A stretch of DNA of 64,000 bases from positions 496,001 through 560,000 of the forward strand of contig NC_072818.1 of the NCBI RefSeq assembly GCF_003013715.1, in the 5' to 3' direction. Below are positions 12,209 through 21,986 of the stretch, piece after piece (position 1 is the first letter of the stretch; each line of letters starts with the position of its first letter). A program made the position numbers and the translations under genes. Under the pieces are notes generated by a model, which saw only the letters and a list, made by a program, of their open reading frames with translations, made no database searches and was not told where the DNA came from. The DNA is from Candidozyma auris. Taxonomy: Eukaryota > Ascomycota > Pichiomycetes > Serinales > Metschnikowiaceae.

Positions 12209-13221
12209 GTTTCAGTTGGTCAGGTAGAAGTGGACTAGTAATGAGGAAGGTTTTTGAAGGCTCTGGTAGGTGTTGTACACCGGACAGACTAAGGTTGAAG
12301 GATGTGTCGATTTAGGCAAAAGAGGAAGGCATTAGACGAAGTTGATGACTTTGGGGGGCAATCCGCCAGCATCATAATGGTACGTAAACTTTTGATGCAA
12401 ATTGCTTGGCCAGGTAGAGAATGTTGTGTGGTTCAGCCGTTTGGAACTTGCAGTAAGCACTGAGTGTTTGGATGTTTTCCAACCAGGAAAAAATCAGGAC
12501 CTTCATGGTGAGATTCAAATTCCGCTTTAAAGGGTGTATGATTTGCTGTAGTTCAGTTTTGAGATTTTCAAAAACTGTGGTGCAATGCTTACTTTACTTA
12601 TCGATAGAAATGGCTGCGAAACCTCTAGTTTTTGGCTTCGAGATCAGTGCCATCCTAGAGCAATGAATGCATAAGGTTCTCAATATGCTCTGAGCCTCGA
12701 ATTCCACTTAATGATTGTTTATACTGCAAGTTGTAAACGCAATCGTCTTAAGTTCAAGGAGTTCATTCACGTTAAGCCTCAATCTGGTACAGCCGGTTGC
12801 GAAAACCACAAATCTTTCTCATTTGCAAGCAACACATCTTCGAGTGAGTAAGAAAAGTAAAAAGCTTTCATCCACAAATTATGGTAATGGAGCATTTAAC
12901 TTCTAATGATAAAGGAATCATTAATATCATCCACTTCAACAGCTCTAACTCTTTGCTGCCACTGAACATTGCATCGAAGTGAACGCACTCAACATCTCTG
13001 CCTCGTTACTGGCCAGCATGAGAATCTTTAAAAGATATCCCAACTACAATTTTTAATTTTCTTCTCTCGTTTCCCTCCTATTGCCATATCACATATGTCT
13101 TCTACAGATTTCGATGAATTTCCGGCATACAACCCCACGGCTTCTCCAGATCCATCAACCTCTTCGCATCCCATCGCTTCATACTTATCATATCACATAA
13201 TTCCGACACTCCCTCCACAAG
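12209..13221. other. RBG1-EFG1 divergent promoter region
   Basis: Recurring motif copies are at 12611-12621 (TGGCTGCGAAA) and 12795-12805 (GGTTGCGAAAA). A 44-codon upstream ORF (13095-13229) overlaps the EFG1 start and is listed separately. Nothing else is recognised. Confidence 0.5.
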
Positions 13222-13229
13222 ATGCCTAA
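13095..13229 (+). other. upstream ORF overlapping the EFG1 start
   Basis: A 44-codon frame opening with MSSTDFDEFPAYNP, whose TAA stop overlaps the first codons of EFG1 (gATGccTAAag). There is no splice donor within it that would make it a first exon. It may lower or regulate EFG1 translation, or may lie upstream of the transcript start. Confidence 0.35.
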
Positions 13230-13899
13230 AGCCGGTGGTCGGCACGACCGCTACAATACAGACCTCAGTGACGTGTTTGGGTCTACTGTGCGAGTGAAGA
13301 AACAAATCAAGTCCATCCAGAACTTGCTCCAAAAGGAAGACTTGCCAGCCGATGTCAGAGTGGAGAAGGAGCGAGCGTTGAAGGCGTTGAAGGTTGACTT
13401 AAGAAACAGACAATTCGACTTGAAAACTAAAAAGCGGGCCCAGAAGTACCATATGGTTCGGTTCTTCGAAAGAAAGAAAGCTGTGAGAAAGCTAAAACAG
13501 GCTACCAAGGCTCACAAGGAAGCCGTTGACAACGAGTCCAAGAAGGAAATCAAAAAGGCAAGAAAAGTTTTGAAACATGCTCAGATTGACGTTGCTTACG
13601 TGTATATGTTTCCAAAATCCGAGAAATATGTGTCCTTATATCCGCCAGAGCTCAGTGAAGAAGCCAAAAAGGACGAAAACGTCAGAAAGGGAGCCCAGCT
13701 TACTGACGAGAAGAGAAACGCTTATCGTAAAAAAATGGAGGAACTTATAGACAAGGATAAGCTCCCCTTCACTTTTGAGGATGTGTTGGCTGGAAAAACT
13801 ATTCATGTGGAAAACACAACCTTGCCGGAGCCAGACGAGGAGATCGATGCTCCTCAGGAGCCACAGCGAGAAGAGCAAGAGGACGACTTCTTTGAGTAG
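13222..13899 (+). CDS. EFG1: rRNA-processing protein Efg1
   Basis: A 225-aa, lysine-rich helical protein. This is the 18S rRNA maturation factor (S. cerevisiae YGR271C-A, about 230 aa), not the Candida morphogenesis transcription factor of the same name. Diagnostic stretches are KKQIKSIQNLLQ near the N-terminus, KKRAQKYHMVRFFERKKA around residues 73-90 and DVAYVYMFPKSEKYVSLYP near residue 125, followed by an acidic tail (QEDDFFE). It acts in the nucleolus in the early 90S pre-ribosome. It is convergent with SLH1, with only 50 bp between the stops. From memory EFG1 and SLH1 are also convergent neighbours in S. cerevisiae (YGR271C-A and YGR271W), so this is a conserved gene pair. Confidence 0.94.
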   Translation: MPKAGGRHDRYNTDLSDVFGSTVRVKKQIKSIQNLLQKEDLPADVRVEKERALKALKVDLRNRQFDLKTKKRAQKYHMVRFFERKKAVRKLKQATKAHKEAVDNESKKEIKKARKVLKHAQIDVAYVYMFPKSEKYVSLYPPELSEEAKKDENVRKGAQLTDEKRNAYRKKMEELIDKDKLPFTFEDVLAGKTIHVENTTLPEPDEEIDAPQEPQREEQEDDFFE

Positions 13900-13949
13900 A
13901 CACTTCGCTCCATTCATTTGCATCATGTATATTAGATTCTCACGACCTT

Positions 13950-16900
13950 CTATTGTAATGTAATTGTAGATTCGTAGCTGATGTCCATGGCGTCATTGAT
14001 ACAGGTTACAACGACTGGTTGCCCTTTCATGTCGTCAAAGATTTCTAAAGAGCACGAAACTTTGCCCTTCTTTCCAAATAGTTTAGGAGATGCTCTCTTG
14101 ATTAGCAAAAGCTCGTTTTTTTGTGTATCTGAAATAATAACGAACCACGACTCTCTCTGAGGTTTGGGGAAGTGTGGGGCATACATCTTAAAATCCTTAT
14201 TGAGTGGGAGATTATCATGCTCTAGCTCGATGTCTAAAGACTCCGGTGTTTTTTGATGCACCTTAAATTGTCCAGTTGGCAAAAGCGAGGCAATCCGAAC
14301 AAACTCCTTGACATTGGCCTTCTCATCGAGGTCTTCCACGCCTAGCTTCTCTGCCAACTTATAGAGTTGGCCCTTATTGTAAGACCCAATTGTTTTAAGG
14401 TCTATCCTTGACAGTTTCCAGAGCGTTTGTACGGATAAACCAGGCAAAGCTGCCACAGGATCCTCGTCATACCAAAGTCGTTGCTTGATACATTGCATCA
14501 ACTTCACCAACGTCAACACAGCTTGAAAGTAGCCAAGCTCAGAGGCAACATCGATGTAAGCTTGTAATATACGCAACGCCTGATCCAATACAGACACAGT
14601 GTCCTGGGCATAGTCTGCAATCGGAAGGTCGACACGGCTCATGAAGGCCTGAATTAATAGGTATGCCTTTACATGAGGGTCCCAGATAAACTCACATTCC
14701 ATATCCTCGGCAGGATAGCGCATGGCCTGAGACATCTCCATGTTGATGAGCTCCTCACCGTGCCTTGTGGCGAGCTCATCGTATTCCGTTGCTTTACACA
14801 AGAGCTTCAAGCAATCCCTAAATGTCGAGTTGGACAGGATACTAGCAAGGACTGTCCGAATAGTGTAATGCGACAAATAATAGTAGGACGACACTTGAAG
14901 AAATGGTGTAGGCACAAGTTTATCCTTTCCAGTGTACGTGATACAGCGAGACTCCCTAAGATTTTCAATAGACTCATCAATGAGGCCACTCAAATACTTA
15001 GAGATTCCCGCATCGCTCAAGTCAGTTATTCCGTAGTATGTTGGGTTGTTATGAGCACGTCTGTATAAGAAAGTCCAAGTCAAAAAGTCAAGTGCTTCTT
15101 GGCGTGTCTTGATAGTACCACTAGCAATTTCAGCACCGATGTGATTGTCCAAGACCTTGTGGAGAGATGATTCAACAGGGAACCCAATGTTCAAGAAATG
15201 CTTGTAGAACACTTTTTTGGACTCTTTAGTAAATACAATTGCAGTACCGCTGGTATCGAAAGCTGGACGTCCCGCTCTTCCCATCATCTGAAGGATGTCA
15301 GTCAAGTCCATGTCTTTGTAGTCTTCAATCTTGGAGTCGAAGAATTGTGTACCTTTGATAATTACCAAATGCGCTGGCAAGTTAACCCCCCAAGCTAATG
15401 TGGACGTGGCAATCAATATCTGTATCTTACCTGCCTCAAAAAGTTTGTGTGCAATTTGACGATCGGATTCCACAAGACCAGCATGATGCAATCCCATACC
15501 AAATTGCAAGGAAAGTTTCAATTTTTCATCCCTGACGTTCTCCAAAACCTCTGTGAGCTCCAAGTCCTCCATGTTTACAAACCGTCTAGGGTTCAGCTCC
15601 ATTCCACACAAATGAATGAGGTCAAGAGCAGTTAATCTTGTTTGACGACGTGAAGCAACAAAGATCAACACGGGCTTGGTGGGAGAATGCTGCTTAATTG
15701 CCATAAATGCTGGTTTGTTCATCGATTTCATCAAAGGACAAAAGGCCAAGTTATCTGGGAAGCCGTCAATGTACATTTGCAATGGAACTGGACGAACAGA
15801 TTGTGGGAAGTTGAAGAGACCTTCTCTAACACGAAGCCAGCCAGCCATATCGATGGCGTTTGAAACAGCTGTCGACATACCTAATAATCGAATGGGCTTT
15901 TTCGTTTGCGACGAAATGTAGTTCATACGACTAACAATCATCTCCAAAATGGGACCTCTGTCACTCGCCAATAAATGAATTTCATCCATTATCACCAATG
16001 AAACCTCTTGCACAAATCGTCTGGCCTGCCAATTACGTGATATACCATCGAATTTTTCTGGTGTAGTGATGATGATATCGGCTTCTCTTACCTCCCTGGC
16101 TTCTGGTAAGGAGTCACCTGTCAATTCAACAAGCTTGTGACCGGTCTGCTTGCATATCCTAGCTCTCCAATCCTCTACTCTTTCTCTCACTAATGCCTTC
16201 ATAGGAGCGATGTAGACCACTTTTGATCCTGGAAATTCCTGAAAGGCGTGCCAAATGGCCAATTCGGCCACGACCGTTTTACCTGAGCCAGTAGGAGATC
16301 CAACAAACACGTTTGAATTAGTATTGTAGAGCGAATGAAACGTCATTGTTTGCATAGGGTTGAAGTAACGGAACTTGGACCGATAGACAGCCTCGATTTT
16401 TTTAATATGCAAAGCAGTGATAGGAAGAGGCTGTAATCTTAGAAGGTTGGTTCTGACCGTCTCATTTGTAGGTTTGATAAGATGTTGGAACGAGACTGAC
16501 TGCAGCGATTCAGACCCAATCCAGGTATCCGATAATACTCTCACTACGATTTGAGCTGGAGGTGGATTCGAGAGCGGTATCATGAAGTCAAGTTCGTGTG
16601 GATTCCTCATCGAATTTCGACGCAAGATGAACTTCTCAACATGGAGAATCTTCGTATCTTCTGATTCCTCGACTGTGATCCAGAAGAACTGAGCGTTCCC
16701 ATGGTAACGTTCATCCCAGACGAAATCAGGCTCCAAGACCACATGCATTCTGACAACATTACTGGTGATGGGAAAGATCTCAGAGTCAATCCCAATATAT
16801 GGAAAGCGACTCAATAAACGGTACAAGGTCTTTCCTGAACTAGCATTGTGGACTAAGTCACCCAACTCCGGAGCAGATAAATCACGCAACGTTTCAATAG

Positions 16901-19709
16901 ATGGATTCTTTGCACGAATGTTTTTCAAGACATGTTGAGGAAGATCAAACTGAGCAAGTGGATGGTCAAATGCCCACATTCTCCTGTCCACAGATTTGCA
17001 GATAGAGAGAATTGCCTTTGAGAATGCACCCCAACGACGGTTAATCCCAATAAGAAATAGAGCTCTGCAGATTCTTGCGGAATTCTGTGCCACGTAATTC
17101 ATGTCCGATATCAACGCCGAGTCCTTGAGAGGAGATTGCGACACAAATGCTTGAAGAAGAATATTTGTCTTCCAAGGAGCTGACTCCGCCTCACCAGCAA
17201 CCTGACAAGGAGTCAGATTTTCAACAAGCGTTGTCAACTCTTGTTTTTCTTCCTCTCTAAACTTGATGTTATCAAACTCGCTGCTCATACTGATCATCGA
17301 CAACAAGTCCGCCTCAGTCGCCAATGGATTTATCATCTGGTTGAAGATCTCGACAGAGTTATTGAGTAAGTAGAAATCTGAGGCTATTCTACCCAAATCT
17401 TTGGGAATTAGTGCCCCAGAATTCTCATCAAATACAATCATTTGAAGTTCATGGAGCCTGCGGGCGGCATCAGTAATCATTCTCCTTCGTCTCATGGTGA
17501 GTGTTGGGTCTTCCTCGAGTTCCCTCCATTCAATTGCGTAGGCGAACGGATTCTGTCTCATTCTCACCATCATGAATGTGTACCCGAGCCACTGAACACC
17601 CTCATCAAGTGTGGTCACTGTACCACGAGAGACTTCTGCATTCAAGTTATCTATGAGCTTGGCCAGAAGCTTAGATTCGATGGGGTGTTGCTGTGAAAGC
17701 AAAGACACATAGTGGTCTAGACGATCACTCGTCGTACACAAAATACCAGTACCAAACTTCTCAAACTGTGGCCTACCAGCACGACCAAAAATCTGGATAA
17801 CGTCTGAGATACCCAAGTCAACGAAACCACCTTGCTTTGAATCGTACACTTGCGTCCCTTTGATAATAACAACGGCAGCTGGCAAATTCACACCCCAAGC
17901 CAACGTTGCAGTACAACATAGAACTTTGATCGCACCACTCAAGAACATTTTTTCAGTAAGGTTTCTATCAGAGCGAAGCATACCGGCATGATGTATGCCA
18001 AATCCGTACTGGAATAGCTCCCTCATATCTTTGTTCCTGTTCTTAGCTCCCATTTCTCTTTTAAATCTGTCGTAAGAGTCACACAGATCCGAAGCATCAA
18101 AATACCCAAGGTGTCCTTTGGCTTGAGCCATGGATATGAACGTTCTCGATGCCTTAATTGTTTCTTTTCTTGAGTGCACGAACACCATCACTTGTTGACC
18201 TTCTGCTATGTGATCGAGAAGTCTGTCGTACGATACCCTATCAATGTTTTCTCTCGCAGTTTTGGAGCCAGCCTTACCTCGAGCTCCCAAAACTTCCTGT
18301 CTAAGGGGACAAGGACGAAACAGTTGGTCAAAGAAGAACATACCAATGTTTCTGTTCACACCCAAGAAGTCAGCCACATCCACGTAATTTGGTAAAGTTG
18401 CCGAAAGGCCGACTACTCGGATCATTTGTTGTGTGGCTTCAACCTGGCGCAACGTTCTTGCCACGAGAGTTTCAATGACGGATCCTCTATCTTCGTGAAG
18501 TAAGTGCACCTCATCTATAATGAGTAGTTTCACTTTCGCAACAAGGTCATCATCGCCGCTCAGCTTTCTCGTCACCACATCCCATTTTTCAGGAGTTGTG
18601 ACAATAATTTGGGTAGACATTATTTCGGCCTTACTTAGCTGCATGTCCCCAGTGAGCTCCCGTACTGTAATGCCGAGCCATTTCAACTTCTGGGCGTACT
18701 TCTCAACGATCTCAGCAGCAAGAGCCTTTAGCGGAGCCACATACACTATCTTGAACTCGTTGTAGTCTACGTCTATCACACCGTCATCGACCTCAGATAC
18801 AAACTGTCCAATGGTATGTAGAATGGTAAGCAAGGCCACATCGGTCTTACCAGCACCGGTGGGTGCACAAACGAGCATGTTTTCGTTGGTATTATATGCA
18901 ACTGGGTACACCAAACTCTGCATTTTATTGAGTGTCTTGTAATTGGAGAAAGTGCCTTGGCACAAAAAGTCAAGGTCAGCGACTTTGACCAACTGGGAGT
19001 CCTTGATGTACTTGTTTGAGGTATTCTCCGGATACGGTATTATGAGCTCTTCGTGTGTGGGATAGCTTGCTCTCGTGGTGCCTTCAGGTAACAGATATGA
19101 CTTACCAGTGATTGCAATTACGTTGCCGACATCAGGCTTCTTGAAAACGTGCGGATACTGACCTTTATGTACTGCTTTAGGTAGCAATGGAGCCTTTTTG
19201 CTTTTCTCTCTATTGGATATAAGCAATTTCACCCTCTCTTCTGGAGATAATGAGGCGGGATCCACTAGCGTTTCCATCTCCTCTGGTTCATTGAGTTCCT
19301 CTTTGTTCTGAATAATCTTCGAAATCAACTCAAACTCCTCAAAACCCAAAACATCAAAAAGTGCCGATTGAAGCTCTTCATCGGTATTGTTGCTATTCAC
19401 GATCCCACGAACGATGGTGATGGTATCGTTTTCGTCTTTTCCTCGGGATAGACTCACTCTTTTGCACTCTTCGGCAATTTCTTTGCCCATTGAGGATCCT
19501 GAGGATTTACTCTTGAGTCTGCTGATCTTGCTTACATCCAAGTTGTCGAATTTCTGCAAGAATGAGTCCGCAGAAACTGAAGGTGGAGTCTCTTTATCGA
19601 TTTTCGGAAGCTTACTTCCGCTCGGGAGGCTCATGCTCAGCAAGAGCTCCATCATAGGAGCCATAGCTTGCATGTACAGCTTTGTAGACGTGACTGAGTA
19701 CTGGGCCAT
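13950..19709 (-). CDS. SLH1: Slh1, Ski2-like RNA helicase of ribosome quality control
   Basis: A 1919-aa protein with two tandem helicase cassettes, each followed by a Sec63 domain, as in Brr2 and ASCC3. Cassette one has CAPTGAGKT near residue 285, DEVH near 397 and SATLPNYVDVA. Cassette two has GSPTGSGKT near 1140 and DEIH near 1243. Both carry the QIFGRAGRP / QMMGRAGRP motif VI. The length fits S. cerevisiae Slh1 (about 1970 aa), and the N-terminal region before the first cassette is helical, as in Slh1, and lacks Brr2's longer N-terminus. The yeast protein is the motor of the RQT complex that splits stalled, ubiquitinated ribosomes. The ATG at 19709 is the first in frame. Confidence 0.96.
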   Translation of the reverse strand: MAQYSVTSTKLYMQAMAPMMELLLSMSLPSGSKLPKIDKETPPSVSADSFLQKFDNLDVSKISRLKSKSSGSSMGKEIAEECKRVSLSRGKDENDTITIVRGIVNSNNTDEELQSALFDVLGFEEFELISKIIQNKEELNEPEEMETLVDPASLSPEERVKLLISNREKSKKAPLLPKAVHKGQYPHVFKKPDVGNVIAITGKSYLLPEGTTRASYPTHEELIIPYPENTSNKYIKDSQLVKVADLDFLCQGTFSNYKTLNKMQSLVYPVAYNTNENMLVCAPTGAGKTDVALLTILHTIGQFVSEVDDGVIDVDYNEFKIVYVAPLKALAAEIVEKYAQKLKWLGITVRELTGDMQLSKAEIMSTQIIVTTPEKWDVVTRKLSGDDDLVAKVKLLIIDEVHLLHEDRGSVIETLVARTLRQVEATQQMIRVVGLSATLPNYVDVADFLGVNRNIGMFFFDQLFRPCPLRQEVLGARGKAGSKTARENIDRVSYDRLLDHIAEGQQVMVFVHSRKETIKASRTFISMAQAKGHLGYFDASDLCDSYDRFKREMGAKNRNKDMRELFQYGFGIHHAGMLRSDRNLTEKMFLSGAIKVLCCTATLAWGVNLPAAVVIIKGTQVYDSKQGGFVDLGISDVIQIFGRAGRPQFEKFGTGILCTTSDRLDHYVSLLSQQHPIESKLLAKLIDNLNAEVSRGTVTTLDEGVQWLGYTFMMVRMRQNPFAYAIEWRELEEDPTLTMRRRRMITDAARRLHELQMIVFDENSGALIPKDLGRIASDFYLLNNSVEIFNQMINPLATEADLLSMISMSSEFDNIKFREEEKQELTTLVENLTPCQVAGEAESAPWKTNILLQAFVSQSPLKDSALISDMNYVAQNSARICRALFLIGINRRWGAFSKAILSICKSVDRRMWAFDHPLAQFDLPQHVLKNIRAKNPSIETLRDLSAPELGDLVHNASSGKTLYRLLSRFPYIGIDSEIFPITSNVVRMHVVLEPDFVWDERYHGNAQFFWITVEESEDTKILHVEKFILRRNSMRNPHELDFMIPLSNPPPAQIVVRVLSDTWIGSESLQSVSFQHLIKPTNETVRTNLLRLQPLPITALHIKKIEAVYRSKFRYFNPMQTMTFHSLYNTNSNVFVGSPTGSGKTVVAELAIWHAFQEFPGSKVVYIAPMKALVRERVEDWRARICKQTGHKLVELTGDSLPEAREVREADIIITTPEKFDGISRNWQARRFVQEVSLVIMDEIHLLASDRGPILEMIVSRMNYISSQTKKPIRLLGMSTAVSNAIDMAGWLRVREGLFNFPQSVRPVPLQMYIDGFPDNLAFCPLMKSMNKPAFMAIKQHSPTKPVLIFVASRRQTRLTALDLIHLCGMELNPRRFVNMEDLELTEVLENVRDEKLKLSLQFGMGLHHAGLVESDRQIAHKLFEAGKIQILIATSTLAWGVNLPAHLVIIKGTQFFDSKIEDYKDMDLTDILQMMGRAGRPAFDTSGTAIVFTKESKKVFYKHFLNIGFPVESSLHKVLDNHIGAEIASGTIKTRQEALDFLTWTFLYRRAHNNPTYYGITDLSDAGISKYLSGLIDESIENLRESRCITYTGKDKLVPTPFLQVSSYYYLSHYTIRTVLASILSNSTFRDCLKLLCKATEYDELATRHGEELINMEMSQAMRYPAEDMECEFIWDPHVKAYLLIQAFMSRVDLPIADYAQDTVSVLDQALRILQAYIDVASELGYFQAVLTLVKLMQCIKQRLWYDEDPVAALPGLSVQTLWKLSRIDLKTIGSYNKGQLYKLAEKLGVEDLDEKANVKEFVRIASLLPTGQFKVHQKTPESLDIELEHDNLPLNKDFKMYAPHFPKPQRESWFVIISDTQKNELLLIKRASPKLFGKKGKVSCSLEIFDDMKGQPVVVTCINDAMDISYESTITLQ

Positions 19710-20159
19710 ACTTGCTATAATGGATCTCTAGGTGGCAAGAAAGATCTTGTAGGGAAAAGTGAACTTGATATTCCTGCAGACTGATGCAAGTCTAACAAGG
19801 AAACAAGTAGGAACACCCTTAGAAAAGGTGAAAAAGAGGAAAGATGAGGTTTAAGAAGATAGGGAAGCTTGGAATCAGTTCTCGAGAGGGTGATTCTTCT
19901 GACCATTTGTGTAGATCTGTATGAATTATAAAGCGTGACAAAAAAACTATACAAAGTAAGTGAGTGGTGGGAAATGAATGGAAAAAAAGCATTTGAGATT
20001 CAGGATAATCTAATAACACTGTCAGAACTGGATTGAGAATCAGCGAATAGATGCTTCCACGAATTATTCGACGTTTAATCATTCGCAATGGATCAGAAAA
20101 TGGAAATAGCTGCGAAAAGTAAATGTCCACGAAAATATTGAGGTCTGTTATCAGCTTCA
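19710..20159. other. SLH1 upstream region
   Basis: A near copy of the recurring motif (TAGCTGCGAAAA, 20107-20118) lies about 400 bp before the SLH1 ATG. Open frames here have no recognisable content. The left end of the decayed retrotransposon begins near 20160. Confidence 0.5.
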
Positions 20160-20234
20160 ATTTAAAAGCTGAACTGCAGTTCTACACAGCAAATCAGTTC
20201 TTTTGGAGTTCGAAAGGCCATAACCTTATATCTC

Positions 20235-20450
20235 TCCTGTCCTTCTTAGACTTCCAAATGACAGGCGTCCCATTGATAATGAATATTACACCAGAGACTG
20301 ATTTGCTAGGGTCTCTGCTGTTTCACCAATCAGCGTCACGGTAACCACAGACCTTGATACATTTGCCGTTCGTTGACATCGTATTTTTGGGAGTCAAGTA
20401 AAAGTCTGATGTGTTCTTCAAATATCGCAAGACTCCTTTGCAGTACAAAT
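20235..20450 (-). pseudogene. retrotransposon RT C-terminus / RNase H remnant
   Basis: Two copia hallmarks are readable in one frame: YLKNTSDF before GYRDADW, and SGVIFIINGTPVIWKSKK after a TGA stop. The metal-binding aspartate region DADW is still present, but the stop follows it immediately. Confidence 0.85.
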
Positions 20451-21202
20451 AGTGCTGATAGAAGGCCCTGTAGAATACGGTGCTAAAGCATTAGTCATGA
20501 ATGCAATCTCATATCACACCATGTTACAGGCAATCTTAAGTATTCCAATAATCATTTAATCGAGCTTTCATTCGCGGTGGTACCTGTACCTTTGTCATGA
20601 CTGTCATGGCTCCGATTCCTTTGGAGTATTTGAGTTCCTTCACGAAGTCATGAAGTGATTACAAGTCCTTCACAATGTGGTAGGGACTGCCGTTGTCTCA
20701 AATGAAAGAAAGGTACAAGGAACACAACGAAACAAATTGAAAGCTTTTCACATCGAACACAGCATTGGTTTGTGAAGAAGTGGTTCCAGACATGTCAATT
20801 TTGTCTGTTTAGTGTGGTTTAACCTTCGATCTCTTAGACCCATTTTTGCCGCCTTGTTCTCTTGGATGGAAACTTTTTTTTTCCAACTCTAGTCTTGAGA
20901 TGAGGATACTTTGTCCCAACAAGTGCTTTCCGTATGTTTTGCCCTCTTGCAATGGTTGCAGGTGGTCCTTCCACCAGAGTCGGTGATCACGTTACCAGCG
21001 GAAGAAGTGTGATCAATAGGTCGGACTTTCAAAGGAGTGTAGAGGGCTGTGGTGGCCCTCCAGTTGGCTTCGTAGAATTTGTCATTCATATTCATCCCTT
21101 CACGTTGCAGGATTCCTTCAATAATTTCCTTTGCACCAGCAGCAGGGTAAAATATTTACCGAAGTTGATCAGGTTTTTTGAGTACAATTCGTCATGGGTG
21201 AG

Positions 21203-21714
21203 CTAGGCGGCTTTGAGGTGAAAACAAACTTCAATAGAGGTTTCTTCACCTTTCGCTCGAAACTCATCCCACTTGTGGGCCCAGGAGCACAAGAACAGTG
21301 TGTACACATGAACGTCTAACTTGGCGAGTCTATCATGAAGAATCTTGAAACGATCCAAAGGATCATCGGTTGGCAAGTCAATAGTAGTGATGACAGGAGT
21401 GATTAACCCTTTGCCAATGATCCCAGCGCAAATTCTTTTCACATTTACGGAAACGCGTTCTTGTTCATCAGCAGGTAATGTTTCCAAGTAAGCCTTGCCC
21501 TTTTCCTCATCATAAAAATAGTTCATATAGTGGAGTTTCTCCCTCAAACCAAATTTATTCTGAGTCTCGTTGCATACATTGAAGATCCAAGTCAAGTAGC
21601 CTTCCTCCTCAGCAAGAACACCCGGAAAATGGAATTCAGTTTGGTTGGCGACATCGTTTCCATGCTGGTAAAGATGAACGATTACAGGTGCGCCGTAGAA
21701 GCAACAGAAGACAT
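21203..21714 (-). pseudogene. retrotransposon gag remnant
   Basis: The frame reads through ...EEEGYLTWIFNVCNETQNK... to a stop at 21203. The apparent ATG at 21714 (MSSVAST) is in another frame, so at least one frameshift separates it from the long frame. The helical, Glu/Lys-rich content and its place before the zinc knuckle fit copia Gag. Confidence 0.75.
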
Positions 21715-21720
21715 TGCTTA

Positions 21721-21986
21721 ATACGCAAACTTATTGTTTAACTTTGATACTGAATTCAATAGAGAGACGGGAGATTCTCTTAATTTATATATCGCTCTGA
21801 AACAGGGGCATTTATATCCGTTGTTTCATATCTGTCCACTGTGCACCACACTGGGCCAGGCAATGCTGTGAGGGTTTCAGTGTGCTAGTAAGAGGTATTT
21901 CCTGCAGATGGACACTCGGTATCCTTCAACCTAGTTAACGAATTTCGATGCTCATCGCAAAAAAACCCACCACTAGTGTACTAAGT
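21721..21986. other. HAS1 promoter / retroelement 5' flank
   Basis: On the minus strand a TATATAAA lies near 21783-21790, possibly the old promoter of the retroelement. The HAS1 leader follows. The frame of HAS1 continues 13 codons upstream to an ATG at 21948, but the family start is at 21987. Confidence 0.4.

Larger units (their letters stand above)
20160..21720 (-). mobile_element. decayed Ty1/copia-type LTR retrotransposon
   Basis: On the minus strand the order is Gag, zinc knuckle, protease, then the end of the RT/RNase H region, the copia order with a large internal deletion. A Gag-like frame starts near an ATG at 21714, shifts frame and stays open to 21203. A CX2CX4HX4C zinc knuckle (CNHCKRAKHTESTC) lies at about 20915-20955. 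A degenerate aspartic protease active site, DNGSPYHIVKDL, lies at 20662-20697. The end of reverse transcriptase (GVLRYLKNTSDFYL) runs into RNase H (GYRDADW, stop, NSRDPSKSVSGVIF...WKSKK) at about 20235-20450. Integrase and most of RT are missing, and at least four stops or frameshifts interrupt the frame. I could not identify LTRs. It lies between SLH1 and HAS1. Confidence 0.9.
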
